From Gimesia sp. (GTDB taxonomy: Bacteria > Planctomycetota > Planctomycetia > Planctomycetales > Planctomycetaceae), in contig PAJV01000056.1 of NCBI GenBank assembly GCA_002706765.1, forward strand, positions 1-64,000: 64,000 nt of DNA, written 5' to 3'. Positions 9,439-16,968 of this stretch are shown here, piece by piece; positions within the stretch are counted from its first letter, which is position 1, and each line of letters starts with the position of its first letter. Both the position numbers and the translations under genes were made by a program. Below the pieces are notes generated by a model. It saw only the letters and a list, made by a program, of their open reading frames with translations. It was not told where the DNA came from and searched no databases.

Positions 9439-9606
9439 TCGATGGTGAGGAAGGTACGAAAAATAATATAAAATGCTGATTGAAATGTACTGTGGCAAAT
9501 CATTGAAGCATGCTACAAAGTTTTCGAGTGCCATTTTATTTCATGACTATAAACCGCAGTCGTTCTGAAAGAGACCATCGCAAAAAAGAAATTACAAGCT
9601 CAGGAA

Positions 9607-9637
9607 AAAAAGCCCGCTAAGAATGAGCGGGCTTTTT
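9607..9637. terminator. Bidirectional rho-independent terminator
   Basis: AAAAAGCCCGCT, loop AAGAATG, AGCGGGCTTTTT. The stem is GC-rich, with a T-run on the plus strand and the mirrored run on the minus strand. It sits between the convergent genes ending at 9438 (+) and 9649 (-). Confidence 0.85.
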
Positions 9638-9648
9638 GAATTTCACTA

Positions 9649-9885
9649 TCACTCTTTGAAATCCATTTCCAAAAGCAGTTTTATAATCTCGGGATCGACA
9701 CTGCTTTCTTTTTCAGATTCATGCTTTAGTTCACGTTGAATTGTGATTGTTTTAGGAAGATCAGAACCGTTTTCCCGGTAAGCATATTCCCTGTGAATAA
9801 TCCTTCCACCACAGTCACTAATTGCTGGAAGCAACTTAGCATCTATTTCTGCATATGGGATATCGCATTCAAAAATACCATACAT
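9649..9885 (-). CDS. Hypothetical protein, 78 aa
   Basis: 78-residue frame (MYGIFECDIPYAEID...) ending 12 bp from the bidirectional terminator. Composition is plausible: a mixed alpha/beta N-terminus, an arginine/glutamate-rich middle and an acidic helical tail. No homologous family is recognised. Its proper placement relative to the terminator supports a real gene. Confidence 0.5.
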   Translation of the reverse strand: MYGIFECDIPYAEIDAKLLPAISDCGGRIIHREYAYRENGSDLPKTITIQRELKHESEKESSVDPEIIKLLLEMDFKE

Positions 9886-10107
9886 CTCTCATTCGTCCTT
9901 GATATCAGTAAAAAAAACACATAGGCGTGGATTCTATCTTATTTGAAATCAAATAGAAAATTGATTCCAAACAAGTGATTTGATTTGCATTTGTAAAATC
10001 ATATCACACAAGGAGTTACGTCAATTTTATTTCTTGACTCTGCTTACATCTCTGATACTTTTGATTGAAATGAACTAACTTTTTAATCAATAACAAAGGA
10101 GATGAAG

Positions 10108-10380
10108 ATGGAAATGAAATTGCATTGCTCAATACGGTCAGTCAACAAGCATGATGATGATGGCTTTTATGGCAGAAACGGGAAAAACCATCCAGTCGAA
10201 CTCAATGTAGAAGAAATTGATATTACAGTTTCCTGCGATGGTGGAATAAGGCTAAGAACCCTGCTCCCCTACATTGATGATGACATCCGACGTTATCTTA
10301 CGCTTCGCATACCCCCATCAGTGTTTTTAATAATGCTTGCTGTCTTCAATCAAGGGCAGAGGCAAAGAAAAGCCAACTGA
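10108..10380 (+). CDS. Hypothetical protein, 90 aa
   Basis: The frame opens at ATG 10102, but ATG 10108 (MEMKLHCSIRS) lies 6 bases after AAGGAG and is the better start. The protein has mixed alpha/beta character with a histidine/aspartate-rich loop (NKHDDDGFYG) and ends in a basic tail. No family is recognised. A strong hairpin follows at 10400. Confidence 0.55.
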   Translation: MEMKLHCSIRSVNKHDDDGFYGRNGKNHPVELNVEEIDITVSCDGGIRLRTLLPYIDDDIRRYLTLRIPPSVFLIMLAVFNQGQRQRKAN

Positions 10381-10399
10381 GATGCCCCCAGACGCAACA

Positions 10400-10428
10400 A
10401 GCCCCACTCACTGAAAGTGAGTGGGGCT
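10400..10428. terminator. Hairpin terminator between convergent genes
   Basis: AGCCCCACTCAC, loop TGAAA, GTGAGTGGGGCT: a 12-bp perfect stem between the plus gene ending at 10380 and the minus gene ending at 10455. It lacks a strong T-run but is correctly placed. The flank ATGCCTGCT resembles the flank of the hairpin at 11324-11352 (GTGCCTGCT). Confidence 0.6.
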
Positions 10429-10454
10429 ATGCCTGCTAAGAATTTAACGGGGAT

Positions 10455-11015
10455 TTAGAAATCGTACATCTTTTCAAAATTCGCTCGTAATTCTGTCTCG
10501 TCCTCATCTTTGAGTAGTTTGATATATTCTTTGAAGTTTGAATTTACATCGACTGATAAACTATGTGGATTTATTTTAACATTTCCACCATTTTCAACTT
10601 CTATAGATTGATCATAGCGTCCTATCAATGTGCCTTTTTTGATAAAGGCATTGTGATACATCCCACATCGGACCCTATTATAAATTTTGCCACACTGGTC
10701 TTTTGAAAAATTCTTTTCAGGGTACACATAAGTAATACCTTTGCGAAACATTTTTGTTGGATGGCTTCCCGGTTTCCCAGATCTATACTGTCCGATCATC
10801 TCAAAGTATGTAAAAACCAAAGATAACAATGCGAAGCCTGCATGATTCCATAAGGTGCCTTCTTGGTCTTCGTCTAGCATGTGATTGTTGATCAATTCAG
10901 CAATTTCAAGATGCCAATACAGCACTCGATTTTCGAAGATTAAAATCTTTTGGTCGAGATTTGGATTTCCGCCAAAACTATCATTTGTGTAACATTTGCT
11001 AACCTGATGCGTCAT
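10455..11015 (-). CDS. Hypothetical protein with a HEPN-like RX4H motif
   Basis: 186 residues, largely helical. Late in the protein stands NRVRCGMYHNAF, which contains R116-x4-H121, the spacing of the HEPN ribonuclease motif, in a helix after a long helical bundle. That is the usual position in HEPN domains. HEPN proteins cut RNA in toxin-antitoxin, CRISPR and abortive-infection systems. A single short motif is weak evidence, so this is only a candidate. It is followed downstream (minus strand) by the 10400 hairpin and preceded by a zinc-ribbon gene 29 bp upstream, possibly co-transcribed. Confidence 0.5.
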   Translation of the reverse strand: MTHQVSKCYTNDSFGGNPNLDQKILIFENRVLYWHLEIAELINNHMLDEDQEGTLWNHAGFALLSLVFTYFEMIGQYRSGKPGSHPTKMFRKGITYVYPEKNFSKDQCGKIYNRVRCGMYHNAFIKKGTLIGRYDQSIEVENGGNVKINPHSLSVDVNSNFKEYIKLLKDEDETELRANFEKMYDF

Positions 11016-11044
11016 AAAATCTCTCCCAACATGCTAATTGAAAT

Positions 11045-11293
11045 TCATGCCTGATCTTCGCTATCTTTGTCCTCAGCTTTCTCTTCGTTGTCTGCTTGTT
11101 GAATTGGTGGGGCTGGAGGTGCTTTTGGTTTTGGATCAAAAGGCCATCGAGTCTGGCACTTGCCGCATTGCCATTCAAATTGAGTTTTGCCATAGCCTGA
11201 AGATTGCCCCAGTTGCGTTGGAGGATTGGCACCCTTGGCAGCTACTTTATTTACATACTTATTCGTCGTACATTTATCACAGTCTGGTTTCAT
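11045..11293 (-). CDS. Small zinc-ribbon-like protein, 82 aa
   Basis: 82 residues with two CxxC knuckles (CDKC near residue 5-8 and CGKC near 43-46), the arrangement of a zinc ribbon, then a proline/alanine-rich linker and a very acidic tail. Likely a small nucleic-acid or protein-binding zinc protein. It sits directly upstream of the HEPN-like gene on the same strand. Function unknown. Confidence 0.55.
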   Translation of the reverse strand: MKPDCDKCTTNKYVNKVAAKGANPPTQLGQSSGYGKTQFEWQCGKCQTRWPFDPKPKAPPAPPIQQADNEEKAEDKDSEDQA

Positions 11294-11318
11294 GATCTCT
11301 CCTGTAGATGGTGTACCG

Positions 11319-11352
11319 AAAAAAGCCCACTCCCCAGAATGGGGAGTGGGCT
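11319..11352 (-). terminator. Rho-independent terminator on the minus strand
   Basis: Reading the minus strand: AGCCCACTCCCC, loop ATTCT, GGGGAGTGGGCT followed by TTTTT. A canonical terminator. It would stop transcription arriving from the disrupted comM side before the small zinc-ribbon gene begins. Confidence 0.82.
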
Positions 11353-11449
11353 GTGCCTGCTTCCTATCCTTAATCGATCTAATCTAAGTAAGACCCTCTG
11401 TCAGATTCAAGAGCTTTTCACATTGACAGCAACACTGTAAGTACCCATA

Positions 11450-11717
11450 ACATGAGACCATTGTGTGCCAGGCTGATTTCCCCGGGAGCGGGCGTGGATC
11501 CCCCTCCCACCAGTCCTGCTTCACTGATCGTATGATGGGGCGTGCGAAACTGGCGAAGCATCACCAGTGACTGATCACTGGGCAGCCTGCCCATCGCGCT
11601 GTAGATGCGTGTTGTCTCCAGACTTTCTTCCTGCGACAGGCGAGGCAGAATCGTACTGATCCGCGAAGCCAGCAGCGTCTTACCAGTTCCAGGTGAACCG
11701 ATCATTAACAGGTGGTG
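11450..11717 (-). pseudogene. comM: Internal fragment of comM/yifB (Mg-chelatase-like ATPase)
   Basis: The minus strand from 11717 reads HHLLMIGSPGTGKTLLASRI and continues through TTRIYSAMG and FRTPHHTISEAGLVGGG to EISLAHNG near 11450, where similarity stops. This is the Walker A region and following block of ComM/YifB, a ~500-residue ATPase acting in natural transformation. Only about 88 codons remain. Both ends are abrupt: at 11717 the expected upstream glycines are replaced by unrelated sequence, and after NG the conserved LFLDE (Walker B) is missing. comM is a known integration target for genomic islands, and here a serine recombinase gene starts 70 bp from the break. Confidence 0.85.
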
Positions 11718-11725
11718 ACAATATA
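11705..11725. other. Candidate attachment-site junction (att) of the serine-recombinase element
   Basis: Conserved comM sequence ends at GGTGGTG (11711-11717) and is followed by ACAATATACCC, which does not fit the family. The recombinase promoter begins within 30 bp. This is where an att half-site of the element is expected. The other half-site is not found in the window. Confidence 0.5.
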
Positions 11726-11746
11726 CCCTTTAGCGGAGAGTTCCGT

Positions 11747-11770
11747 TATAATACTTTATTCGCAGTATTA
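11747..11770 (+). promoter_or_regulatory. -10 box with overlapping operator-like palindrome
   Basis: A perfect TATAAT (11747-11752) is overlapped by TAATACT (11749-11755) and its inverse AGTATTA (11764-11770), 8 bp apart. The start codon of the recombinase is at 11788 behind AGGGGAT. A repressor bound to this palindrome would block the -10 box, which suits autoregulated recombinase expression. Confidence 0.6.
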
Positions 11771-11787
11771 AACAGGGGATATTTCAA

Positions 11788-13584
11788 ATGGCACGCAAAA
11801 TAATCGCTTATTCTTATGTCAGATTTTCCAGACCCGAACAGCTAAAAGGGGACAGTTTAAGAAGACAGAAAGAACTATCTGAAAAGTGGTGCGAACGGAA
11901 TGGATACTTTTTAGACGATAGCTTGAAACTCACGGATAAAGGCATTTCAGCTTTTCGAGGTGATAACGCATTACGAGGAAAACTGAAAGCCTTCATAGAT
12001 GCAGTTGATGATGGCAAAGTAAAGAAAGGCTCTGTACTAATTGTCGAAAGCCTAGACCGACTATCAAGGCAAACAGTCGGTATTGCATTAACACAATTTA
12101 TGGATTTGCTATCAAAAGGAATCACTATTGTTACTCTTGAGCCTGAAGAGCGATTCAACACCTCATCCATTAACGACACTGTAAAATTGATTGTTGTGAT
12201 TGTGATTTTATCACGTGCTTATGAAGAGTCGGCAACTAAATCTGCCCGTTTGACTGCCGCATGGGAAAACAAAAGAACAAAACTTGAAAAAGGAATCAAG
12301 ATTACTGCCCGCATTCCGGGCTGGCTTGAAAAACAAGACAACACTTTTGTTTTCAATAACCACGCATCTACAATCAAACGTATTATCAAAATGTATCTTG
12401 ATGGTCATGGCACAACGAGTATTGCCAGAGAGTTAAATGCTGAAAAGATTCCGACATTAGGCAGAGGGAAACAGAAAGCTAATTTTTGGAGACAATCAAG
12501 CATCATTAAGATTTTAAATTCTCGTGCTCTAATCGGTGAGTATCAACCTCATCTTGGTAAATCAAATCAGGATCAATCAAAGCGTCAATCGATTGGCGAA
12601 CCGATTACAGATTACTATCCAGCCATCATAAAAGAATCTGACTTTTATAAGATCAAGAGAAAGATTGAAGATAAACGAACCTCAATCAAAGGCAGAGTAG
12701 GTAACGGCAATGGAAATATTTCTAATCTGTTTCGTGGTGTGATTACTGATGTTAGAGACGATTCATCATTGATTATTGTCAATAAAGGTTCTCGTGGATC
12801 AGGTAAACAACTTGTTTCAAGTCGAGCTAAATCAGATAACACAATTGATTACGTTGCTTTTCCTTATGCGCCGTTTGAGGAATCAATTTTAAAGCTGATG
12901 TCTAAAATCACTGCCTCTGACATCTTACCTCAAGGATCAGAAGATCATTCCGAAGAGTTAGAATCAGCAACTCTCAAATTGGCCAAGATTGATGAAAAAA
13001 TATTGAAATTGCAAAACAAAATTGAAAATGCTGATGATCCTGACGAGATAGACCCATTTTTACCAATGGTTTCGAAACTGACAAAACAAAAGCGTGAAAC
13101 ACAAAATCTGATTGATGATATACAACAAAAATTACATAGCTCATTGCCGACTAGTGATGATTGCAGGTCATTAGTTGAATTGATTCAAAACGGTGACGAT
13201 GTAGACGACAACAGACGGCGGTTTAGAAGTGTGTTTTTGAATTTAGTGAAACGTGTTGAAGCCTTGGTTTTGAAATCAGGACACTGGCGACAAGCATTTA
13301 TCAGACTAACATTTGAAAATGGAAATCGGAGAATGATTGTCTGTAATTGCCATAGAGCAAAATACATTTCATCAGGTGGATTTGATGGAGATTATCCAAT
13401 TGATCACAAGAAAACGCAGAAGCATCTACAAAAAAGATTGGATGAACTAAAAGCTAGATCAGTTATGCAAACGACAATCAATCTGGAGAATCAATTGTTT
13501 GGCGCTGCTGCTTTACAAACTGGAATAATTAGATTAACAGATGATACTGTCAGCCATGAAAAATGGGAAAATACATCTGACTGA
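11788..13584 (+). CDS. Large serine recombinase (integrase)
   Basis: 598 residues. The N-terminal resolvase domain (1-150) has the signature YSYVRFSRPEQLKGDSLRRQ with the catalytic serine in the VRFS block and the conserved arginines (ESLDRLSRQ near 88-96). Residues ~170-280 are the Recombinase domain (ARIPGWL, TIKRIIKMYLDGHGTTSIAREL). A long charged coiled coil (about 385-440) precedes a C-terminal DNA-contacting region. Such enzymes integrate and excise phages and islands at short att sites. The gene starts 70 bp from a comM break. Base composition is clearly AT-rich compared with the BREX region, as is the cassette to its right. Confidence 0.92.
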   Translation: MARKIIAYSYVRFSRPEQLKGDSLRRQKELSEKWCERNGYFLDDSLKLTDKGISAFRGDNALRGKLKAFIDAVDDGKVKKGSVLIVESLDRLSRQTVGIALTQFMDLLSKGITIVTLEPEERFNTSSINDTVKLIVVIVILSRAYEESATKSARLTAAWENKRTKLEKGIKITARIPGWLEKQDNTFVFNNHASTIKRIIKMYLDGHGTTSIARELNAEKIPTLGRGKQKANFWRQSSIIKILNSRALIGEYQPHLGKSNQDQSKRQSIGEPITDYYPAIIKESDFYKIKRKIEDKRTSIKGRVGNGNGNISNLFRGVITDVRDDSSLIIVNKGSRGSGKQLVSSRAKSDNTIDYVAFPYAPFEESILKLMSKITASDILPQGSEDHSEELESATLKLAKIDEKILKLQNKIENADDPDEIDPFLPMVSKLTKQKRETQNLIDDIQQKLHSSLPTSDDCRSLVELIQNGDDVDDNRRRFRSVFLNLVKRVEALVLKSGHWRQAFIRLTFENGNRRMIVCNCHRAKYISSGGFDGDYPIDHKKTQKHLQKRLDELKARSVMQTTINLENQLFGAAALQTGIIRLTDDTVSHEKWENTSD

Positions 13585-13653
13585 TAAAGTTAAAAAAAGA
13601 AGATTTCTGCAATGGGAGCGCACGCAATGCTTATAATCGAGCAAGGCAGTTCC

Positions 13654-14184
13654 TTAAATGGTGGGATCTTCAGCCAAACTTGGATTTGATCCACTTGCAT
13701 CCTCAAGAAAGCTTATCTTATTTTTCTGTAGATACCGCCACGCCGTTAAATCAACAGTATGAGGAACTCCGAAAGAGGAACTGCTTTCAATCTTCTGAAG
13801 TATGCCCTTATGGACAAGAGATGCAATTTCCTGCTTATCTTGCGACCAGTTGAGAGTCGTGTGCCCTTTTTCTAGGTGTTTTGCCAAGATAACTTTTTCT
13901 TTAGGGTTGAGTCCTTCGATAGTGGTTTTTAACTCCCGGCTATCTTTGACCTTTTGTAAATATTCAAAGACCTTTTGCGAGCAAAAGATAATCAGTTCAA
14001 CAAACCAAACAACAAAGAACAAAAGTCCTGCAACTCCAACGTATGAGCCATATTCATCTTGTATCTCTTGAACTCGAAGCTGTTCAGGAAGTTTGAACAG
14101 AAGTATTAGAAGACATACGACCCAAAGCGAAAATGAATATCGTGGTCGAAAAGTCAATTTTGCTAATTCTACCCAATCCTTCAT
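13654..14184 (-). CDS. SieB-family superinfection-exclusion membrane protein
   Basis: The open frame runs from 14217, but ATG 14184 (MKDWVELAKL) is preferred because the upstream gene ends at 14192. The N-terminus has two transmembrane segments (WVVCLLILLF and YVGVAGLLFFVVWFVELIIF), then a cytoplasmic domain with the family block LNPKEKVILAKHL, LVHKGIL and a final VDLTAWRYLQ. This order matches the SieB superinfection-exclusion family (PF14163), in which a resident prophage blocks DNA synthesis or development of a second phage. It is convergent with the recombinase and is the last gene of a minus-strand trio behind two small paralogues. Confidence 0.75.
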   Translation of the reverse strand: MKDWVELAKLTFRPRYSFSLWVVCLLILLFKLPEQLRVQEIQDEYGSYVGVAGLLFFVVWFVELIIFCSQKVFEYLQKVKDSRELKTTIEGLNPKEKVILAKHLEKGHTTLNWSQDKQEIASLVHKGILQKIESSSSFGVPHTVDLTAWRYLQKNKISFLEDASGSNPSLAEDPTI

Positions 14185-14191
14185 TTTGACT

Positions 14192-14488
14192 TTATGCACC
14201 CTCTGTAAGTAGTTCAATGACTTTCACGACTTGTTCAGCCTTAACACGAAGATCAAGAAACGATGCGTCTGCAACCCCCAATTTGCGACCATGGCTACCT
14301 GAAATTCCACCCGGAAAAGAGTCTTTATGATCTGGATATGCTTCACAAAATTGTTCTAGTATTTTATTGAAGTCCGTAGCGAGCGACCAACTAATACGTT
14401 CTGTTCTGGCTCTGCTATCTTCATTTTCGATGCTAGAGATAATACCTTGTAATCGTGCTTTTAGAAAATGAGAATTTAGCTCATCCAT
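14192..14488 (-). CDS. Small helical protein, paralogue A
   Basis: 98 residues. Aligns along its full length with the next gene (14492-14791): both have RLQGIISSIEN/RLETMKKSLDD, then AT.FN..L, a proline-aspartate-lysine-aspartate block (YPDHKDSFP / CPDIKDLLP), an SH pair (SGSH / TSSH), LG/VGKA and a DL helix. The spacing between the two genes is 3 bp and the SieB-like gene follows at once, so these form one transcription unit. No known family is recognised. Predicted cytosolic and helical. Confidence 0.6.
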   Translation of the reverse strand: MDELNSHFLKARLQGIISSIENEDSRARTERISWSLATDFNKILEQFCEAYPDHKDSFPGGISGSHGRKLGVADASFLDLRVKAEQVVKVIELLTEGA

Positions 14489-14491
14489 CTT

Positions 14492-14791
14492 CTATTCTCC
14501 TGATTCAATTTCACTGACAAGAGCGATGATCTCATCAATAAACATCCCTAAATCCATATACGTCGCATTTGCTTTTCCAACAAGTGACTGGGGATGTGAT
14601 GAAGTAATACGAGAAGGTAGTAAGTCTTTTATGTCAGGGCAGGCAATCCCGATTTCAGAAAGTGTATCATTGAACCTAGTAGCCATCGTTTGGGTAATAT
14701 GTGTAGCTTTCTCTCCAGCAGAATAGTCATCCAAACTTTTTTTCATCGTTTCAAGTCTGATCTTTAGTAGCCGTAATTTATCAATCGCCAT
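14492..14791 (-). CDS. Small helical protein, paralogue B
   Basis: 99 residues, tandem paralogue of the downstream 98-residue protein, sharing the PD.KD..P..I..SH core and similar helical flanks but otherwise diverged (roughly a third of positions identical by eye). It is the first gene of the minus-strand trio ending in the SieB-like gene and is divergent from the ApeA-like gene (start 14945). The ~150 bp between them must hold promoters in both directions. The role is unknown; a two-subunit sensor or antitoxin-like partner is conceivable but unproven. Confidence 0.6.
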   Translation of the reverse strand: MAIDKLRLLKIRLETMKKSLDDYSAGEKATHITQTMATRFNDTLSEIGIACPDIKDLLPSRITSSHPQSLVGKANATYMDLGMFIDEIIALVSEIESGE

Positions 14792-14944
14792 TACTTTTCC
14801 AATTCTGTACGTGTATTTTCTCGACTATATCAACGAGACTGATTGTCCACCAAGCTTACAAGTTTTTAGGTAAATAGCTAGTGCATAATGCGACAGCTTT
14901 TGACATTGCAGAATGCGTACATAACTTCAACAAAGGCTCAATGA

Positions 14945-16450
14945 ATGACGGGTTTGAAAAAATCTAATTGCGTTCACGAAGAAATGTCGTTCGATGCAGA
15001 ATGGTGGTTGCCTTCTGATGCGTCGAATAGATTCAGAGGCACACTAACAGGCAGTGTAGCAAATGGTTTTAGATTGAGTATTGAAGGAGCGTTTTTCCTT
15101 TCCGAAAAAGACCTTTCTGAAATACCGGTTATTTTAGGGGAATCTCGAAAAGGTAAAAAATATACTCTTTTGAAAAATTATTCTTCGAATGGATCTAGGA
15201 CTATAAATTTAATAGACCCTACATCAATAACTAGAAACGACTCAACCTATCTTGTGTCATGGTTGATAGCTGGAGAACACTGCAATAGTTATGATGACAC
15301 TTTGTTTTACAGCATATCTTTTGGTATTAGCAATCTCGAAGAATGGCATATAGTAAAATCTTTTGATGTAGAATATCACGAAGAAAATGATGATCCTATT
15401 GCCGGTTTTAGCGTCACTTATAAGCATCCAAAACCGGTAATTATAATACGTGACGAGTACATAAACGCTACGATTGAATATTCATATTCCAATAGCGGAA
15501 TAAATTTACCGCAGACTTCATATTCTATCAATCAGCGTGCAACAATCATAATTCGAGCGGTAGATTCACCCTTACGATTACATGATTTTGAAGATAAGAA
15601 CGATGTTACTTTTTCAAAGTATATGCGTAAGATTGTTTCATTTATTGAATTTGCAACTCAAGAGCGAGTTTACGAATTTGACATCCATTTATGCTCCAAG
15701 GAACACCCATACGGGAGTCTTCAAAGTATAATTGAACCTGTTGCTGTTTATTATAAAACGAATGTTTCACATGAATTAGCAAAGCCTGTCAGGACTTATG
15801 ATATGTTGTTCAATTGGAAACACATTGAACAACATCCACAAAAACACTTTCAGGCATGGGTTGAAAAAATTGATTTAATTGGGATGCCAATATGGTTGTA
15901 TCTTGCATCATTACATGAAAATAAATATCAAGAACAAATCTTTATGGAATTAACCCAAGGCCTTGAAGGGTTTCATCGATATCGATTTCCTGATCCATCC
16001 GAGCCAACCGAAGAACATCAAAGCAAAGTCGAATCTATTATTGCCAGATGCCCAGAAGAATATCAAAAATGGTTAGCTGGTAAATTAAAACATTCTCATG
16101 AGCCTAACTTACAAAGTCGTCTAAAAGAATTGTTTAATGAACAAGTTGAGCTTTTTACTTGGTTGGCCAATTCAAAGAAAAATAAAAACGAAGTAAAAGA
16201 ATTGATAGTCAAAATCCGAAATCATCAAGCTCACTGTCTATCAGCGAGTAGCGATGTAGTTTCTTTAAATTTGCGATTTAACATAAATCGGTATATGCAA
16301 TTTGTTCTTGCCGCATTGTTTTTAAAAGAAATAGATTTTTCCGATGAGCAAATAGAGAATATCATTAAACGCAATTGGGCAGGCCAGCAAATGCCAAGGG
16401 TATTGAGTAAAGCTCTATCCTCGAACAAGACTAAAGAAACAGATACTTAA
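14945..16450 (+). CDS. apeA: ApeA-like abortive-infection protein (ApeA N-terminal domain + HEPN)
   Basis: 501 residues. The N-terminus (14-50) reads EWWLPSDASNRFRGTLTG followed by beta-rich sequence, the hallmark of the ApeA N-terminal domain. The C-terminal third is a helical HEPN domain with KIRNHQAH, R425-x4-H430, the ribonuclease motif. ApeA is a single-protein abortive-infection system whose HEPN nuclease is activated by phage infection and shuts down translation. The gene is AT-rich, stands alone on the plus strand, and is closed by a strong terminator at 16472. Its neighbours are a SieB-like exclusion protein and a serine recombinase, which fits a mobile anti-phage cassette. Confidence 0.8.
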   Translation: MTGLKKSNCVHEEMSFDAEWWLPSDASNRFRGTLTGSVANGFRLSIEGAFFLSEKDLSEIPVILGESRKGKKYTLLKNYSSNGSRTINLIDPTSITRNDSTYLVSWLIAGEHCNSYDDTLFYSISFGISNLEEWHIVKSFDVEYHEENDDPIAGFSVTYKHPKPVIIIRDEYINATIEYSYSNSGINLPQTSYSINQRATIIIRAVDSPLRLHDFEDKNDVTFSKYMRKIVSFIEFATQERVYEFDIHLCSKEHPYGSLQSIIEPVAVYYKTNVSHELAKPVRTYDMLFNWKHIEQHPQKHFQAWVEKIDLIGMPIWLYLASLHENKYQEQIFMELTQGLEGFHRYRFPDPSEPTEEHQSKVESIIARCPEEYQKWLAGKLKHSHEPNLQSRLKELFNEQVELFTWLANSKKNKNEVKELIVKIRNHQAHCLSASSDVVSLNLRFNINRYMQFVLAALFLKEIDFSDEQIENIIKRNWAGQQMPRVLSKALSSNKTKETDT

Positions 16451-16471
16451 AGACTCACTGAATAACAATAA

Positions 16472-16511
16472 AACAGAGGAATTCCAGTGTAGGAATTCCC
16501 CTGTTTTTTTT
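16472..16511 (+). terminator. Rho-independent terminator after the ApeA-like gene
   Basis: AACAGAGGAATTCC, loop AGTGTA, GGAATTCCCCTGTT followed by TTTTTT. The stem is 14 bp with one mismatch. It sits 21 bp after the stop codon of the ApeA-like gene. Confidence 0.85.
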
Positions 16512-16765
16512 CGCTAAACCCAAGTTACGTTTTGATTATATATTCAAATTGTGATCAGGCTTTTTGCTAAATCTGGAGTTGTCGGAAGTAGAGAGGCTCA
16601 CAGGGGAGGCTGTGGAGAATGAACAGTAGAGCTTTTGAGATTATTCAACCAGTGGGATTAGTGCTTCTGCCGATTCCAGAATTCCAGTTTCCCACGAATT
16701 GTTGCAATTTCCAAAACGTGGAATCAGTAATCAACGTAGCAGTTGCGATCTTGAACAGAGTATCT

Positions 16766-16966
16766 TCAACCACCGTTCTGCATCCGCAAGTACAAGCTGT
16801 TCGTGTTTAGTGAGCCAATCCCCGCATCGATCTGCAACTCTTCATCGTACAGATTCTTGGGGACAGCGAGGCGACGGTCTTCGCCCCCAACGAATCCGTT
16901 GAGAGATAACAGGTAGCTGCACCGTTGCCTCTCCATCCACTTCCATACTTCCTCGTAACTCCCTTC
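16766..16966 (-). pseudogene. C-terminal remnant of a D12-type DNA adenine methylase
   Basis: The minus strand is open from inside the 3' end of the HTH gene down to TGA at 16766 and encodes ...GSYEEVWKWMERQRCSYLL, then SLNGFVGGEDRR, a P..LYDEELQIDAG block and SLYLRMQN. The order LLS-NG ... P..L ... L.IDAG..S ... SLYL is the usual C-terminus of D12-class adenine methylases (M.DpnIIA/Dam-like). The catalytic N-terminal 200 residues are absent: upstream in this frame lies the HTH gene in another phase. A decayed methylase truncated by the HTH region is the simplest reading. The rest of 16512-16765 shows nothing I can support. Confidence 0.5.
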
Positions 16967-16968
16967 GA

